Of a stretch of DNA of 64,000 nt, positions 47,007 through 57,419 are shown in pieces. Positions within the stretch are counted from its first letter, which is position 1. The number at the start of each line of letters is the position of its first letter. Below the pieces are notes generated by a model, which was not told where the DNA came from, did not search any database, and saw only the letters and a list, made by a program, of their open reading frames with translations. This DNA is from Butyriboletus loyo (Eukaryota; Basidiomycota; Agaricomycetes; Boletales; Boletaceae): the NCBI GenBank assembly GCA_038093515.1, contig JBBPSI010000014.1:1-64000 (forward strand). The letters run 5' to 3'. A program made the position numbers and the translations under genes.

Positions 47007-48080
47007 GCGCAGCGCTCGGTCGGGCTAGTCAGTGAGATCCCACTTGAAATGCGTGCTTTGTCCCCTTTGTATGTGATATTTCGGGGATGACGGATACCGT
47101 TTCCTTGGGTCTCACAGGACCATTATTGTTGTACCTCCTCTGCCGACCTGTGTAGACCGTAACGAATATATATATCTTTGTTGTGTCATTTCGTCTGGCA
47201 TACTCGCGGAGGTTCTCTCCTTCCGGCGCGCTTCCCAACTGCCGCAGCTATAGCATACACGCGCGTTTCATCTCACTGGTCGTATCTGGGGCGAGTTCCC
47301 CCGTCGCCGCCGCCGTTCATCGACCTCTACTAGTTACTCCTGCTCCAGTTTTGGCACATACTACATTTCCGTCGCTGCCTTCCCACGTACTTTGCCTTTT
47401 TGTCCCCATAGCCTTGCTTCCTTAATTCCCTGGAGTCATCGGGGTACGGATGTAATCCTTTTTACGTGGCTTTAGTTTCTTGAGCCATCGAGGCATTTTG
47501 CCTAAGCTATGTATTAGCGTAGACGGCCAAGTGGCCCATCAGTGAGGCGGTTATTGGTCGGAACGAACGGCTAGCAGTCTGTAGCACTCAGCTACACTCG
47601 GTTAGCATCGGAAACCAGCAACTGTTTTACTGATGAAATAAACGTCCGCGTGATCATCATCCGTCTCAGTGACCCCGTTTGACTAGCAGTCAATTGATTG
47701 ACGAGTCGTTAGAAGGTCAACGGGTCAACGTTTCAACATTGACCCAAACAACACTGCTTGCGGTCGAGAAAACTGAAAAAGAGTTGCTGTTGTTCAACAT
47801 TGACCCACAGTGAGCAACAGGTTCCAACTAGCTCGGTAGCAGTACGGAGAGGTTGGGGTGTCTGGCGAACCAACCAGCGAGAAACCCCCACATTTGATGT
47901 CAAACAGGCAAGGTTTCTGATTACTAAGCACTTCTCGCGGGGGGTTTCCAGATAGACGGGCCAACGCCAAACACAGGGGCACCACAGTAAACTTTCCGAG
48001 GCAACAGTGTTTGGTTTGTTGAACTGGGGGATGTGGGGGCTTCGAAAACCCTGCTTTCCTTCAGCCACTGCTTCTAGCCT
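47007..48080. other. Spacer between thaumatin-like genes 1 and 2
   Basis: The first 200 bases resemble the flanks after copies 2 and 3 (GTGCGTGCTTT and TTTCGGGGATGACGG blocks). The rest has no gene recognised. Confidence 0.5.
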
Positions 48081-48224
48081 GTCCAGCGACTTGTCATAAA
48101 TTCCGGGGGTGCTGATGATGTAAGATCTAAGGAAGTGGAACGGAGCAGGCACGATGTGATGGAACTCTTAGAAGATGATTTCATCCGGACGAGGGATGTT
48201 GCCTTCCATAAGGATTCCAGTTTC
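48081..48224 (-). repeat. Inverted copy of the thaumatin-like promoter region
   Basis: The reverse complement matches 45835-45980 upstream of gene 1 and 48357-48480 upstream of gene 2 (blocks AGCACCCCCGGAATTTATGA and CCGGATGAAATCATC). With the direct copy at 48357-48480 it forms an inverted repeat with about 130 bp between arms. Confidence 0.78.
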
Positions 48225-48356
48225 ACCAAACTCGTCTCTCCCCTCTCCAAATGCCACTTCATGCTTTTCATATGGTTAAGCATGGGACATACTTCGCGCT
48301 CAACAAACACCTACACCACATTAAAAAGGCGGACGTAGAGACGAGTTTGATGAAAC

Positions 48357-48569
48357 TAGGAAGGCAACATCCCTCGTCTGGATGAAATCATCTGACAACC
48401 TGCTCCGCTTTGAACAGCCCCGCCTCCCTGGATCTTACATCCTCAGCACCCCCGGAATTTATGACAAGTCGCCGGACAGTCTCAGCAGCTGCAGAAGAAC
48501 GTATAAAAGCAAGGTCGTCACGCTCCCACCTCCTCCAGTTTAACAAACTACAACTTCCAGCTAACAAAC
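48357..48569 (+). promoter_or_regulatory. Promoter region of thaumatin-like gene 2
   Basis: The direct copy of the shared upstream block, with TATAAAA at 48502-48508, 61 bases before the start codon, and the same leader as gene 1. Confidence 0.6.
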
Positions 48570-49497
48570 ATGTCTCTCCTCTCCTCTCTCGCTCTCGCAG
48601 CACTTGCGATCACTGTGGCTCAGGCCCAGTCTCTGACTGTTCTGAACAAGTGTTCTCAGTCTGTCTTCCTTTATACTCAGACCAGTTTCGGTTCTATCTA
48701 CAACAACGTGAACGTTGCTGCTGGTGCCAGTGTCAACATGGGCATTAGTTCCAACTGGGACGGTGCCATCAACGTCGGTGAGCCCCTCGGTCTTCTTCGC
48801 TGTCCCTTGGAGTTCTGCTCACGCTCGTAGGTACTGGATGTAACAGCGCGGGCTCTTGCACCACTGGTGGTCCCACCTGGAATGGTGTGACCCCGTTCAG
48901 CAGGGCTGAATTCAACTTTGTAAGTTTCCAGCTCTAGCTATTCATTTCAGCCGTCAAATACCTTTCTAGTACGCTATACACGGTTCAGTGACATACGACA
49001 TCTCGCTCATCTACGGCTACAACGTTGGGATGAAGATATCCTCGACCGACACTGCCTGTCGCGCGTTTGCTTGCACCATCTCTTCCGGATGCGTCAGTAC
49101 ACTTTACTTGGAGGCCTTTGTTCACATGCTGACACCGACTTAGCCCGTCCCTGGCCCGAGTGGTTCGTGCTATTCTCCTTGCTGCTCTTCCGTTGCCGCA
49201 TGCAAAGGTGGGGCCCTCCCTGCGAGCGGGGGAGGCTGCGCCAAAAACGCCGGCCCTGGTCCCAACAGTCCGTTCTACTACGACACCTGCTACAATGCAT
49301 ACGCCTTCCCCGACAACGACGGTGCCAGTAAGTCACATCACTCTTCGTCTGAGGTTGCCTAAATATTTGTATTAATGCACGCCTCCCATTGTCCGCCTAC
49401 AGACGGATACAGGCCTGCTGACGTTGTCGACTACACTTGCCCCAACACTGACATCACCCTGACGCTCTGCCCTGGTACCACATCCAACTATCACTGA
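48570..49497 (+). CDS. Secreted thaumatin-like protein, copy 2
   Basis: Exons 48570-48777, 48831-48919, 48970-49092, 49144-49327 and 49403-49497, in the same positions and phases as copy 1 and also coding for 232 residues. The first exon differs from copy 1 by one residue. Later exons carry more changes (for example DTACRAFACTI, CAKNAGPGPN, YYDTCYNAYAFPDNDG). All cysteines of copy 1 are kept, and one Asp in the C-terminal part (VVDYTC) replaces Val. Intron 2 is 11 bp shorter. The changes are mostly in the second half of the gene, which could mean gene conversion of the first exon or relaxed selection later on. Secretion signal and core motifs are intact, so it is likely functional. Confidence 0.85.
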
Positions 49498-51193
49498 GCA
49501 CAGCGTTCGGTCGAGTTAGTGAGTGAGATGCTTCCTCGAACTACCCCGCCCACTTGAAATGCGTGCTTTTCCCCCTTCGTACATGGTATTTCGGGCTAAC
49601 GGATACCATTTTCGTTGGTTGGCTTGGGTCTCAAAAGACCCCTTCTTGTTGTCTTCCTCTACCGACTTGTGTACTATGCCGTAACAAATATATCTTGTGT
49701 TGTGTCATTTCATCTGTGCCGCCCAGCTGCATGTGTAGCCATCCCTTGCACCAGAATATTTTCCCTCGTGGATTTCACCTATTGTGATTTTTCCATCTCC
49801 AAAGGCTTCTAGGAGCAACATCATATCAACCATTAAAAAGAACACAGAAGTATCACCTGAGTCACGGGTACTACCAGATTCTGACGTTACCTTGACTTCA
49901 ACGCCAGTGAAACACCATTGGAGATGGTACAGCAATATGTCCGTGCCATCGGTCGATTATAACTTTAAACTCTATGCTACTCAAAACGTCCTAGTTGATG
50001 GTTTCAATACACTGGCGCTGGTACGGTCACCTTATCCTGATCATTTCTATTTACATGATAACTGGGATCTTTATGGAGGGTGACCGACATCATGATGAAT
50101 CCAGATCCACGCACATCAATGAATTGTCTTGAAATTTATTTCATCCGGAGGATGAGGGACCATGATGCATGATCGACAATCAGATCGATAAATTTCCCAG
50201 GTCTATTCACTAATACATGTATTTTTCGACGAGACTAAGGAGTAGTTGCGACGAACTATGGTACATGCCAAATTGGGATATGTAAAGTAATAGTTCCAGT
50301 CGGGGCACAGCTTGAAGTCCACCGTGTTGCACGAAAAAAGTTTGGACCGCTACCGTGACATGCAACGCCCTGTAACTTCACATCACGCCGAGTCGGAGCT
50401 GGCATTGAAGCTGTACAGTGGTCACTTCACACTAACGTGGCACAAAACACTTGCGAGGTCGATGGCCTGTGCACTTGCTTGCCTGTCACTGGTAGGCTTT
50501 CAACGAGATCTGAAATCTGCGTACTTATCTTGCTATATACTGCTCTTGGTTGCCCTTCGAGTCCACAGCTACACGTGTACAATGTCAGTTCTTCGATTTG
50601 AGCTTGCATTTACAGCGATGTACTGCCCTTGGTCGGATTCCGCGACTACACGTGAACAACGTTCTAGAGAATCATACTGCTATCGCTGCCCCATTACTGT
50701 GGAGTCGAGCATGTGCTCGGCCGTGGACTCCGAAAATAAGTCTTCGTCAGTGAGGAATGATGTCGTGGAGTGAGGTGGGCCAATTCCACTTGAAACTCCT
50801 ACACCTACTCACGTCAGTCCAAACAGAGTTGGCAGACCGTCTGATTTGTCTGCCGCCGTTCGTATTGGAATTTATGCATCCTTTGAATTTCAGCCCGTGA
50901 GGGAGAGCAGCTGCGAAGATTAACAGCTAGGGTGCAACGACTACTGGATCGCAGCGCACAAGACGTTCGTGAGTAGGACGGAGTTTTACGTGCCAGTGAG
51001 CATCTGGGCACTCACAGCGTAGCAGCGGTTAGCTTCTTCCAAAAGGATGGGGATGTTGTACATTTGTGTTCATCCCTTTTGGTGACTGTCAGAGTCGAGG
51101 GTCCTCGACACCGATTGCGTAAGTAGATGATTTATGTCAACAGGATCTTCCTTGAACAGTTGTTGACAGTCAACCACAAAGTTCTGGGACCAG
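49498..51193. other. Spacer with partial repeats and a decayed coding relic
   Basis: Bases 49735-50090 repeat the upstream block of the thaumatin-like genes (compare 45475-45840 and 52165-52330) but no gene follows within 2 kb. At about 50895-51060 a plus-strand frame with a stop reads REGEQLRRLTARVQRLLDRS and LRASEHLGTHSVAAVSFFQK, a probable relic of a coiled-coil gene. Nothing else recognised. Confidence 0.45.
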
Positions 51194-51840
51194 CTAGAAG
51201 ATGTGATAAACCACGGCCACAGTGCTGTCTCGCGTTACCGAAAGCATGGAGAAAAACGGGATCTGGAGCTTCCGATTGAACAGTTCGAGCGTGCGCCCAA
51301 TATTTGTCTGCTGGACCGTCCTTGTCGTGCGGCTGCCTAGGCAAACATGGCGATGGCGAAACTCATCCGTTATCGTGTCGACGATACCGATCGTCCCCTC
51401 GACGTTCCCCCCACCTTGTTTCGAAATGCACTTGCGTCCTGTCCTGTCGGCCACCCTGACCGACCGTCTACGTTGATACAGCTGGCGGGGGTGCATTCCG
51501 CATGGTTCAAAAAGTGGCGGGATGAAGTCGACGCAGCACAGGCTGAGACATTTCTGCGCGAGGTGATGGACCTCGGTTCTGCAGACAGTCATGAGAACTG
51601 AGCTGGAATTTTCATATTGCAGCTGCATGCAGGGCCTTGGTCAGGAGGGGCCAATCATCTGTGGAGTGGGATTCCGCTTTGTCCTTGACAGATGGGGACC
51701 CATTGACTTTGGGTCTCCAGTTATTATGCCGATTTGAACGGTTCGATGGCTTAGGCAGCCTCCAAGCAATCTTGGTGTTAACCACCAGGACATCTCGTAG
51801 ATGGCCATGCGCTCATCCTGTGCGAGAACACAAGTAAAGG
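51194..51840 (+). pseudogene. TPR part of a TPR-CHAT gene, decayed
   Basis: Frames with stops and shifts read as the tetratricopeptide region of Agaricomycete TPR-CHAT proteins: LEDVINHGHSAVSRYRKHGE, LPIEQFERAPNIC, NMAMAKLIRYRVDDTDRPLD, ALASCPVGHPDRPSTLIQLA, then DEVDAAQAETFLREVMDL and, after a stop and frame change, LTDGDPLTLGLQLLCRFERF. At least three breaks occur in 650 bases. The CHAT part of the same kind of gene lies at 55270-56760 on the same strand. I think both are remains of one gene, but the middle TPRs are missing. Confidence 0.7.
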
Positions 51841-52534
51841 AGGAGTAAGTCCTACCTCTGGTCAGTGATAGATAGGCTAGCTACGGATTGTATGGTTTAT
51901 CTACTGGGCGCCATGCAAGTTCAAACGTTCACTGCTTACCAAAAAAGGAAACGAATCTGCAGGCTGTTCTCCAACTGCATCCGACAAGGTCTTGTTTAAT
52001 CCCTCTACTGAGCAAGTATTGTCTACAACGGGCACAATGCCCAAATACCACGCCAATTCAACGCAAGGTAGTCACTGCACTCAAACCAGGTCTAGTCTAC
52101 GAGTCATCACATCCTTGCAGCGGAACCTCTTCCCTCGTGGATTTACTAACCCGTTGTACTTTTGTTACCTCCTAGGGACGATACCGCAATACATCCGTGC
52201 CGTTGGTCGATTATAAATTGAACGCTTACTCCATACCGATCAGGATGGTTTCACCCTGACGTTGGTCCGGTCCTCCTATCCCGATCATTGCTATTGACAT
52301 GATAACCAGAATCTTTGTGGAGTTGAAGGGATATCTCTCGTCCAGATTAAATATTCTCGAGCTCCATCACGCCATGGTCCACTCTGAACAGCACCGTCTT
52401 CCTAGATCTTACACCCTCGGCAGCCCCAGGATCACCGGAAAAGTTTCTGTAGCAAAAGGTCTACATATATAATCCAATTTTGCAAGCACCCCCTCCTATA
52501 GTTCAACAAACTACTCCAGCTCCAGCTAGCAAAC
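51841..52534. other. Repeated upstream region of thaumatin-like gene 3
   Basis: From about 52020 on it is a diverged copy of the blocks found at 45290-45890 and 49735-50090. It ends in TATATAAT at 52466-52473, 62 bases before the start codon. The part before 52020 is unassigned. Confidence 0.5.
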
Positions 52535-53083
52535 ATGTCTCTCCTCTCCTCTCTCGCTCTCGCAGCACTTGCCATCAACGTTTCCATCTCGCTCATCTAC
52601 GGCTACAACGTTGGGATGGAGATTTCCTCGACCGACACCGCCTGTGACGCGTTCGCTTGCACCATCTCTTCCGGATGCGTCAGTACACTTTACTTGGAGG
52701 CTTTTGTTCACGTGCTGACACAGACTAAGCCCGTCCCTGGCCCGAGTGGTTCGTGCTACTCTCCCTGTTGCTCTTCCGTCGCCGCATGCAGCGGTGGGGC
52801 CCTCCCCGCGAGCGGGGGAGGCTGTGTCAACAACGCCCGCCCTAATCCCAACAGTCCGTTCTACTACGGCACTTGCTACAATGCATACGCCTTCCCCGAC
52901 AACGATGGTTCCAGTAAGTCACGTCACTCTTCGTTTGAGGCTGCCTAAATATTTGTATTGATACACGACCCTCCTTGCCTGCCTACAGACGGATACCGGC
53001 CTGCCGACCTTGTTGTCTACACTTGCCCCAACACTGGCATCACGCTGACGCTCTGCCCTGGTATCACGTCCAACTATCACTGA
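52535..53083 (+). CDS. Thaumatin-like copy 3, internally deleted
   Basis: Exons 52535-52678, 52730-52913 and 52989-53083 would give 140 residues. The signal peptide start (MSLLSSLALAALAI) runs directly into NVSISLIYGYNVGMEISS, so most of exon 1, exon 2, two introns and the start of exon 3 are lost (residues 15-104 of copy 1). The join lies in the sequence CCATCAACG, which also occurs at the end of exon 1 in the full copies. The last two exons match copy 1 closely. The 51-bp intron at 52679-52729 is open in frame, because the acceptor TAG of copies 1 and 2 became AAG here. The protein could therefore also be read through. Without the N-terminal half and with no complete signal peptide it is probably not a working thaumatin-like protein. 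Confidence 0.7.
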
Positions 53084-53396
53084 GTGCAGCGCTCGGTCGG
53101 GCTAGTGCTAGTGAGTGAGATGCCTCCCCTGTGCGTGCTTTGGCCCCTTTGTATGCGGTATGTCGGGGATGATGGATACCATTTTCGTTGGTTGTCATCG
53201 ATGGGACCTGAAAGAAATTTGGCCCCTCCTTATTGTTTTAGTGGGAGTCATCCACTTGTCCCTCGTCCCACTACATAGTCATTACTATTTACATTTGTTA
53301 CATTTCCTTATTCGGACACCGCTCCATTCTCACGACGCGCTTGCTACTTTTCTCTAGTCTCGTTCAACTCGACTGGAGGTAAGCTCTGACTCTGCA
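53084..53396. other. Spacer between thaumatin-like copy 3 and copia remnant
   Basis: The first 100 bases match the 3' flanks of copies 1 and 2. The rest has no clear signal; it may hold part of the retroelement leader. Confidence 0.4.
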
Positions 53397-53431
53397 CTCG
53401 CTACTTGACTCGTACTGATCAGTATAGGACT
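53397..53431. repeat. Left arm of inverted repeat around copia remnant
   Basis: 35 bases, 30 of which match the reverse complement of 54931-54965. It contains the perfect 12-base palindrome TACTGATCAGTA. Confidence 0.7.
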
Positions 53432-53518
53432 TACTAAACCGCTTGTGGCAACGAGACATCGCTGATCAACCGACCGTCAAACACGCATCGGCCAAATCGA
53501 CGAAAGACCATCTATCCG

Positions 53519-54739
53519 ATGTCTCGTAGCAGCTCGCGCAGCCACCTGACCGGTCCTCGGGATAGCGCAGTAGGACACATACACCCTGCCATTTTCTCGA
53601 CCACAGATCTTCCCGAAGGACATAACAACACCACGGTATCTGAGCAGGGTCTGCAACCACCCCAACATCACGCTACCCCTTTCACCATACGGGCACCATC
53701 TCGCTGGGGCGACGCCTCACGCTCACGACCTGCGACACCATCCTCGCTCACGATAATTGACGAAAATACATCAGATGAGGACGATACGCACTTCACGCTG
53801 AAGAAGTCCATAGATCCATCCAAATTCAGTCACCTCTTTCGACTGAAACCTCAGCTCACCGCTACGAACTACTCCACCTGGACATCTGTGGTCAACCGCG
53901 CGCTACAAACTGTAGCCCTCCACGTCTACCTAGACCCCGAATTCAAACTCAACGAGACGACGGATGATAGGAACGTACGCATCCGGTGGAACAAAGCTAA
54001 TGCTTTCGTATGTTCCGTCCTGACGGCGACCATGACAGAAGAGATCCAAAACCAAATTGGACATCTCTCAACAGCCAGCGAAATATGGGCTAAGGCTCGC
54101 TGTCTCTACACCGGTACCACTGCAACCGACTGGACACTCGCCATCACTGCACTTGTCACCACCCGCTACACAGAAGGCGAAGATGTCACTGCGCACATTG
54201 CGAAAATGAAAGGTTACCGCCGTGACCTAACCCTCATGCAACGCGACATCGATGACGAACTTTTCGCGTGCTTCCTACGAATCTCAATGCCATTATCATG
54301 GAACCACGTTTTCGCTGCCCTACCTGACCATTACACCTCGACGGAAATCGAACAGCAAATCCGTCATGAATACAGAGTGTGCACCAGCCAAACCACCAAT
54401 ACCACCGCCTCCCAAGCCACTGGCACCCGATCTAGTACAACGAAGAGTGGACTCAGTCGGACGCCCATACCAGGCCAACCTTTCTGCGACAATTGCATAG
54501 TCTCAGGTCACTGGACCAGAGACTGCTATTCACCCGGTGGACCCATGCACGGCATGCCTCGCCGCCATGATAAGAAGTGGAAGAAAGACTACAAGTGGAA
54601 AACAGACGACAAACCGAGAAATACGAAGGGCAAAGGAAAGATACAATCGGACTCAAGCAAGAAGGCTAACCAAGCTGTCGCCGACGATGCGAGCGAACCT
54701 GACCAATCTGACTCCAGCGCCTCAGCCTACCGATGGTAG
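53519..54739 (+). CDS. Copia-type Gag polyprotein
   Basis: 406 residues, one exon. Residues 1-95 are Ser/Pro/Thr-rich. The capsid-like part starts at FSHLFRLKPQLTATNYSTWT and includes VCSVLTATMTEEIQNQIGHL, EIWAKARCLYTG, ALVTTRYTEGEDVTAHIAKM and the conserved DELFACFLRISMPLSW. A retroviral-type zinc knuckle, CDNCIVSGHWTRDC (CX2CX4HX4C), lies near residue 321. A Lys-rich tail follows. Gag forms the particle that packages the element's RNA. The frame is intact although pol is lost, which suggests a recent loss or some use of gag alone. Confidence 0.85.
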   Translation: MSRSSSRSHLTGPRDSAVGHIHPAIFSTTDLPEGHNNTTVSEQGLQPPQHHATPFTIRAPSRWGDASRSRPATPSSLTIIDENTSDEDDTHFTLKKSIDPSKFSHLFRLKPQLTATNYSTWTSVVNRALQTVALHVYLDPEFKLNETTDDRNVRIRWNKANAFVCSVLTATMTEEIQNQIGHLSTASEIWAKARCLYTGTTATDWTLAITALVTTRYTEGEDVTAHIAKMKGYRRDLTLMQRDIDDELFACFLRISMPLSWNHVFAALPDHYTSTEIEQQIRHEYRVCTSQTTNTTASQATGTRSSTTKSGLSRTPIPGQPFCDNCIVSGHWTRDCYSPGGPMHGMPRRHDKKWKKDYKWKTDDKPRNTKGKGKIQSDSSKKANQAVADDASEPDQSDSSASAYRW

Positions 54740-54849
54740 TGCAACGAACCACATATGCTCTGAATGATCGGCATTCGCCACGTTCACTCTCACTCACAAC
54801 TCAATCAAGGGCATAGTGAAAGACACCCAGGACTTGTGTGCGTGAACAC

Positions 54850-54935
54850 GAACTAGATAGATGGGCAAGTAAGTCCTCTGGCAGTCGAGTATATAATGTA
54901 CGAAACCCTATGTACCTAGATAGATGGACAAGTCC
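54850..54935. repeat. Short direct repeat after gag
   Basis: CTAGATAGATGGGCAAGTAA near 54853 and CTAGATAGATGGACAAGTCC near 54916 are near-identical and 63 bases apart. Confidence 0.6.
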
Positions 54936-54965
54936 TACGCTAATCAGTACGAGTCAAGTATCTAG
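54931..54965. repeat. Right arm of inverted repeat around copia remnant
   Basis: The reverse complement matches 53397-53431 at 30 of 35 bases. Confidence 0.7.
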
Positions 54966-54979
54966 TTCGCATCCGTCAC

Positions 54980-55180
54980 AGTCCCAGCAACCTCGGTAGC
55001 TGCTTTCTCGTTCGTTCCAAGTGCCTCGGGGAGCTGAGCGATCTCGAGCAATCAACTTCAAGGCCCAGGGATGCTGTTGACCTCACCCTGATTGTTACCT
55101 TGACAAACGCAGTTAAACAACCTTAGTAGCTGCTTTCTCGCTCATTTCGCGTGCCTCAGGAACCTGAGTGAGCCGTCTGC
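54980..55180. repeat. Imperfect tandem repeat
   Basis: A block with TAGCTGCTTTCTCG and a GTGCCTC-GG--CTGAG core occurs at about 54995-55040 and again at about 55128-55170. Confidence 0.55.
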
Positions 55181-55269
55181 TTGTGCCTCCATCACTCGAT
55201 TTGGATTTTAGATCTCAAGTACTCGTGCTTCACAGTATATTCTGCTCACCTCCACGCTGCCTCAGCTCG

Positions 55270-56760
55270 CATGGATAGGCCTCCCCCCCTTACAAATGGT
55301 TATCGCGAACTCATTCAAGGTGCTGATGTAGTAAGAGAGCCTGAGGCGGCAGCGGCAGCTTTCGATTCAGGACTTCCGGAAACCGCAGTGGGGTGGCCTG
55401 AGACCGACAGGGATGCTCCATCGTTTGAGGCGAACCGTTTCAGCTTTGCAGCTCCTGTAATCTGAGTTGTCGGCTGTCCATCCAGAACATGCCCATAGAC
55501 TACAGCAACTCTTAGCTGCGTTGGAGCAGACTGAAAGTGTAGAATATCATGCGACTTACAGAGTCTTTAGAACGATAGGGTAACAGACACCGTGCGCTCG
55601 CGACCGAACGAGATATGTTGCTGCAAGATTGCCTGGTTTCGAGCGCTTCCTCCTTCACAAAGAGTTCTCTCAGCTCAGTGCTTCAATACACTCTGGACCT
55701 ACCATCATACTCGATGCTGCAGAGGGTCGCTGTGATGCACATTGGTTGTACTTGCCGAGGCGGAAGATGTAACTCTCATGTCCTGCTTCCTAACTTCACC
55801 CTCGATCGAGCGATCCGGGGGTCCTCAGAACGCCCTGGAGAGTTTGCTTTGTTACGCGATACACCATGTGACAAAAGGGAGGGGCGTTAGCTGGGAGTCT
55901 ATCTTATCCGTCTTGTGGATCGGCATCGTCAAGCCTGTCCTGGATTCCTTCGCTTTCTCGGTACGTGATGTCGTTCAATCGAATTCATGCTCGATTTGTT
56001 CACCTGTGGCTCTGGGCAGACTCCTGGGGACCTATCGCGCATTTTTTGGTGACCAACTGGACCTTTCGCGCTTCTCCCTATCCATGCTGCGAATTTATGG
56101 AACTCAGTCTTCGGGCCCTGGACACAAAGTGTCCGATTTTGCCATCTACCTATTCTCAGCCTTCTCCCGAAACCAATACACCATCTAGTGACGATCTCCG
56201 CCTTCTTCCTGTTTATCAACTACCTTCAGATGGCCTATCCCGATTTACAGGTGTGGACACCGAAGTAGGGCTCTATTCTGGGGCTCATCGTCGGCGTGGG
56301 CTGCCCCTCGAGTCTTCTATCGGAACGGTCAAGGACTGATGAAGGGGGTGGACTGGATCCATTTCGCATGCCACGGAATCCAAGATGACGCAAACCCAAC
56401 TGAGGATGGACTCTCTCGCCAATCGACGCCGCTTGAAAATTATTGCATTGTCGCGTCCCCGTCGTAAGTTCACCTTTCTCATCGCATGTGAGACGGCGAT
56501 GGGTGATTGAGGCCCCCCGCACCGCTGCGGGAACGTCATTTGCCGGTTACGGGGGAGTGGTAGATACGATATGGTCGCTCAGCGATAGGCTTGTGTGGCC
56601 AAGCACGTATACGAACAACTCTTTCGAAATTGTGACGCAAGGCCAGATTATCGGGAGGCTGCACGAGCGCTGCATCATGCTGTCACACGTCTTCGAGACA
56701 GCTACGCGTCGTTCGACGAGTGGGTGCCGGTCGTCCGCGTGGGTCTTTGAATATTTGGAG
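55270..56760 (+). pseudogene. CHAT-domain (caspase-like) part of a TPR-CHAT gene, decayed
   Basis: Read across frames, the segment gives the ordered motifs of an Agaricomycete CHAT protein: YRELIQGADVV, PGFERFLLHKEFSQLSA (55627-55677), TIILDAAEGRCDAHW, VVLAEAEDVTLM, LESLLCYAI, SWESILSVLWIGIVKPVLDS, PTGPF, DGLSRFTGVDTEVG, WIHFACHGIQDDANPTEDGL (56354-56413) and IACETAMGD (56479-56505). GYGGVVDTIW and EAARALHHAVTRLRDS follow. The catalytic His (HFACHG) and Cys (ACETA) codons are both still present. Frameshifts or stops lie near 55738, 55985, 56200, 56336 and 56506, so the gene is dead. CHAT proteins are caspase-related proteases found in programmed cell death and immune-type modules. The TPR half lies at 51194-51840. 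Confidence 0.8.
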
Positions 56761-57419
56761 TGTGATGTATGATATAGATACATTTGTCTTGTACTTCATT
56801 GCCTGTCTCTCGGTCCATCATGGTATCTAATCTGCCGCCGCAGTTCGAGACCTTGTTTGGTGTGGCCCTCGGGACTTGAGCTTGAACAAGACGAATATTT
56901 CAGCTCGCATGCAGATCCACACGGGAAATGTATACGCGGGATCAAGCATGAGAGCAGCGGGTTGAACGTTGAACATTGAACGCTTTGAACAACATTGACC
57001 CCCTAGCTGACGTTCTCAAGATCAGCCATGGCGCCGAGTCGATCCAACGTCTTTCGCTATAACTGTTCAGTCCATGAACCACCTCGGTGTTGACCTAAGG
57101 ACTCCGGGTCCATATGCTTGACACAAACATCTGAAGATCCAGGATTCGGCGACATGCAGAGAGTCCTCGTGATGTGGGCGCAAGCAACAGGTGATGGAAG
57201 TAAGAGTCAAGCGAAAAGGCTCTCACATATTATAGGGGGGCTCACTAGCTCGGAATCCGAGCATCGTCGTTGGCCGAGAACCTCCAACACCGTCATGTCG
57301 CTACCCACATCACACGCACACGGCGATAACCAATCAATTCCCCTAAATACAACACATGTCATCTCTTCGAAAAGCCTGTTAGATTACAACGAGCTAAGCA
57401 CAGCCCTGGACACAAAACA
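56761..57419. other. Intergenic, no supported gene
   Basis: Spacer between the CHAT remnant and the 3' end of the carboxypeptidase gene. GTTGAACGTTGAACATTGAA is a small tandem repeat near 56960-56980. Nothing else recognised. Confidence 0.5.

Larger units (their letters stand above)
53397..54965 (+). mobile_element. Truncated Ty1/copia retrotransposon remnant
   Basis: Contains an intact gag frame followed by the very start of pol. After the gag stop, the other frame reads DGSATNHICSE, and then past a stop SAFATFTLTHNSIKGIVKDT, the usual protease opening of copia elements. Reverse transcriptase, RNase H and integrase are absent. No direct long terminal repeats were found; instead the borders carry a 35-bp inverted repeat. 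The element lies next to thaumatin-like copy 3 and between the two TPR-CHAT parts. Confidence 0.75.
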
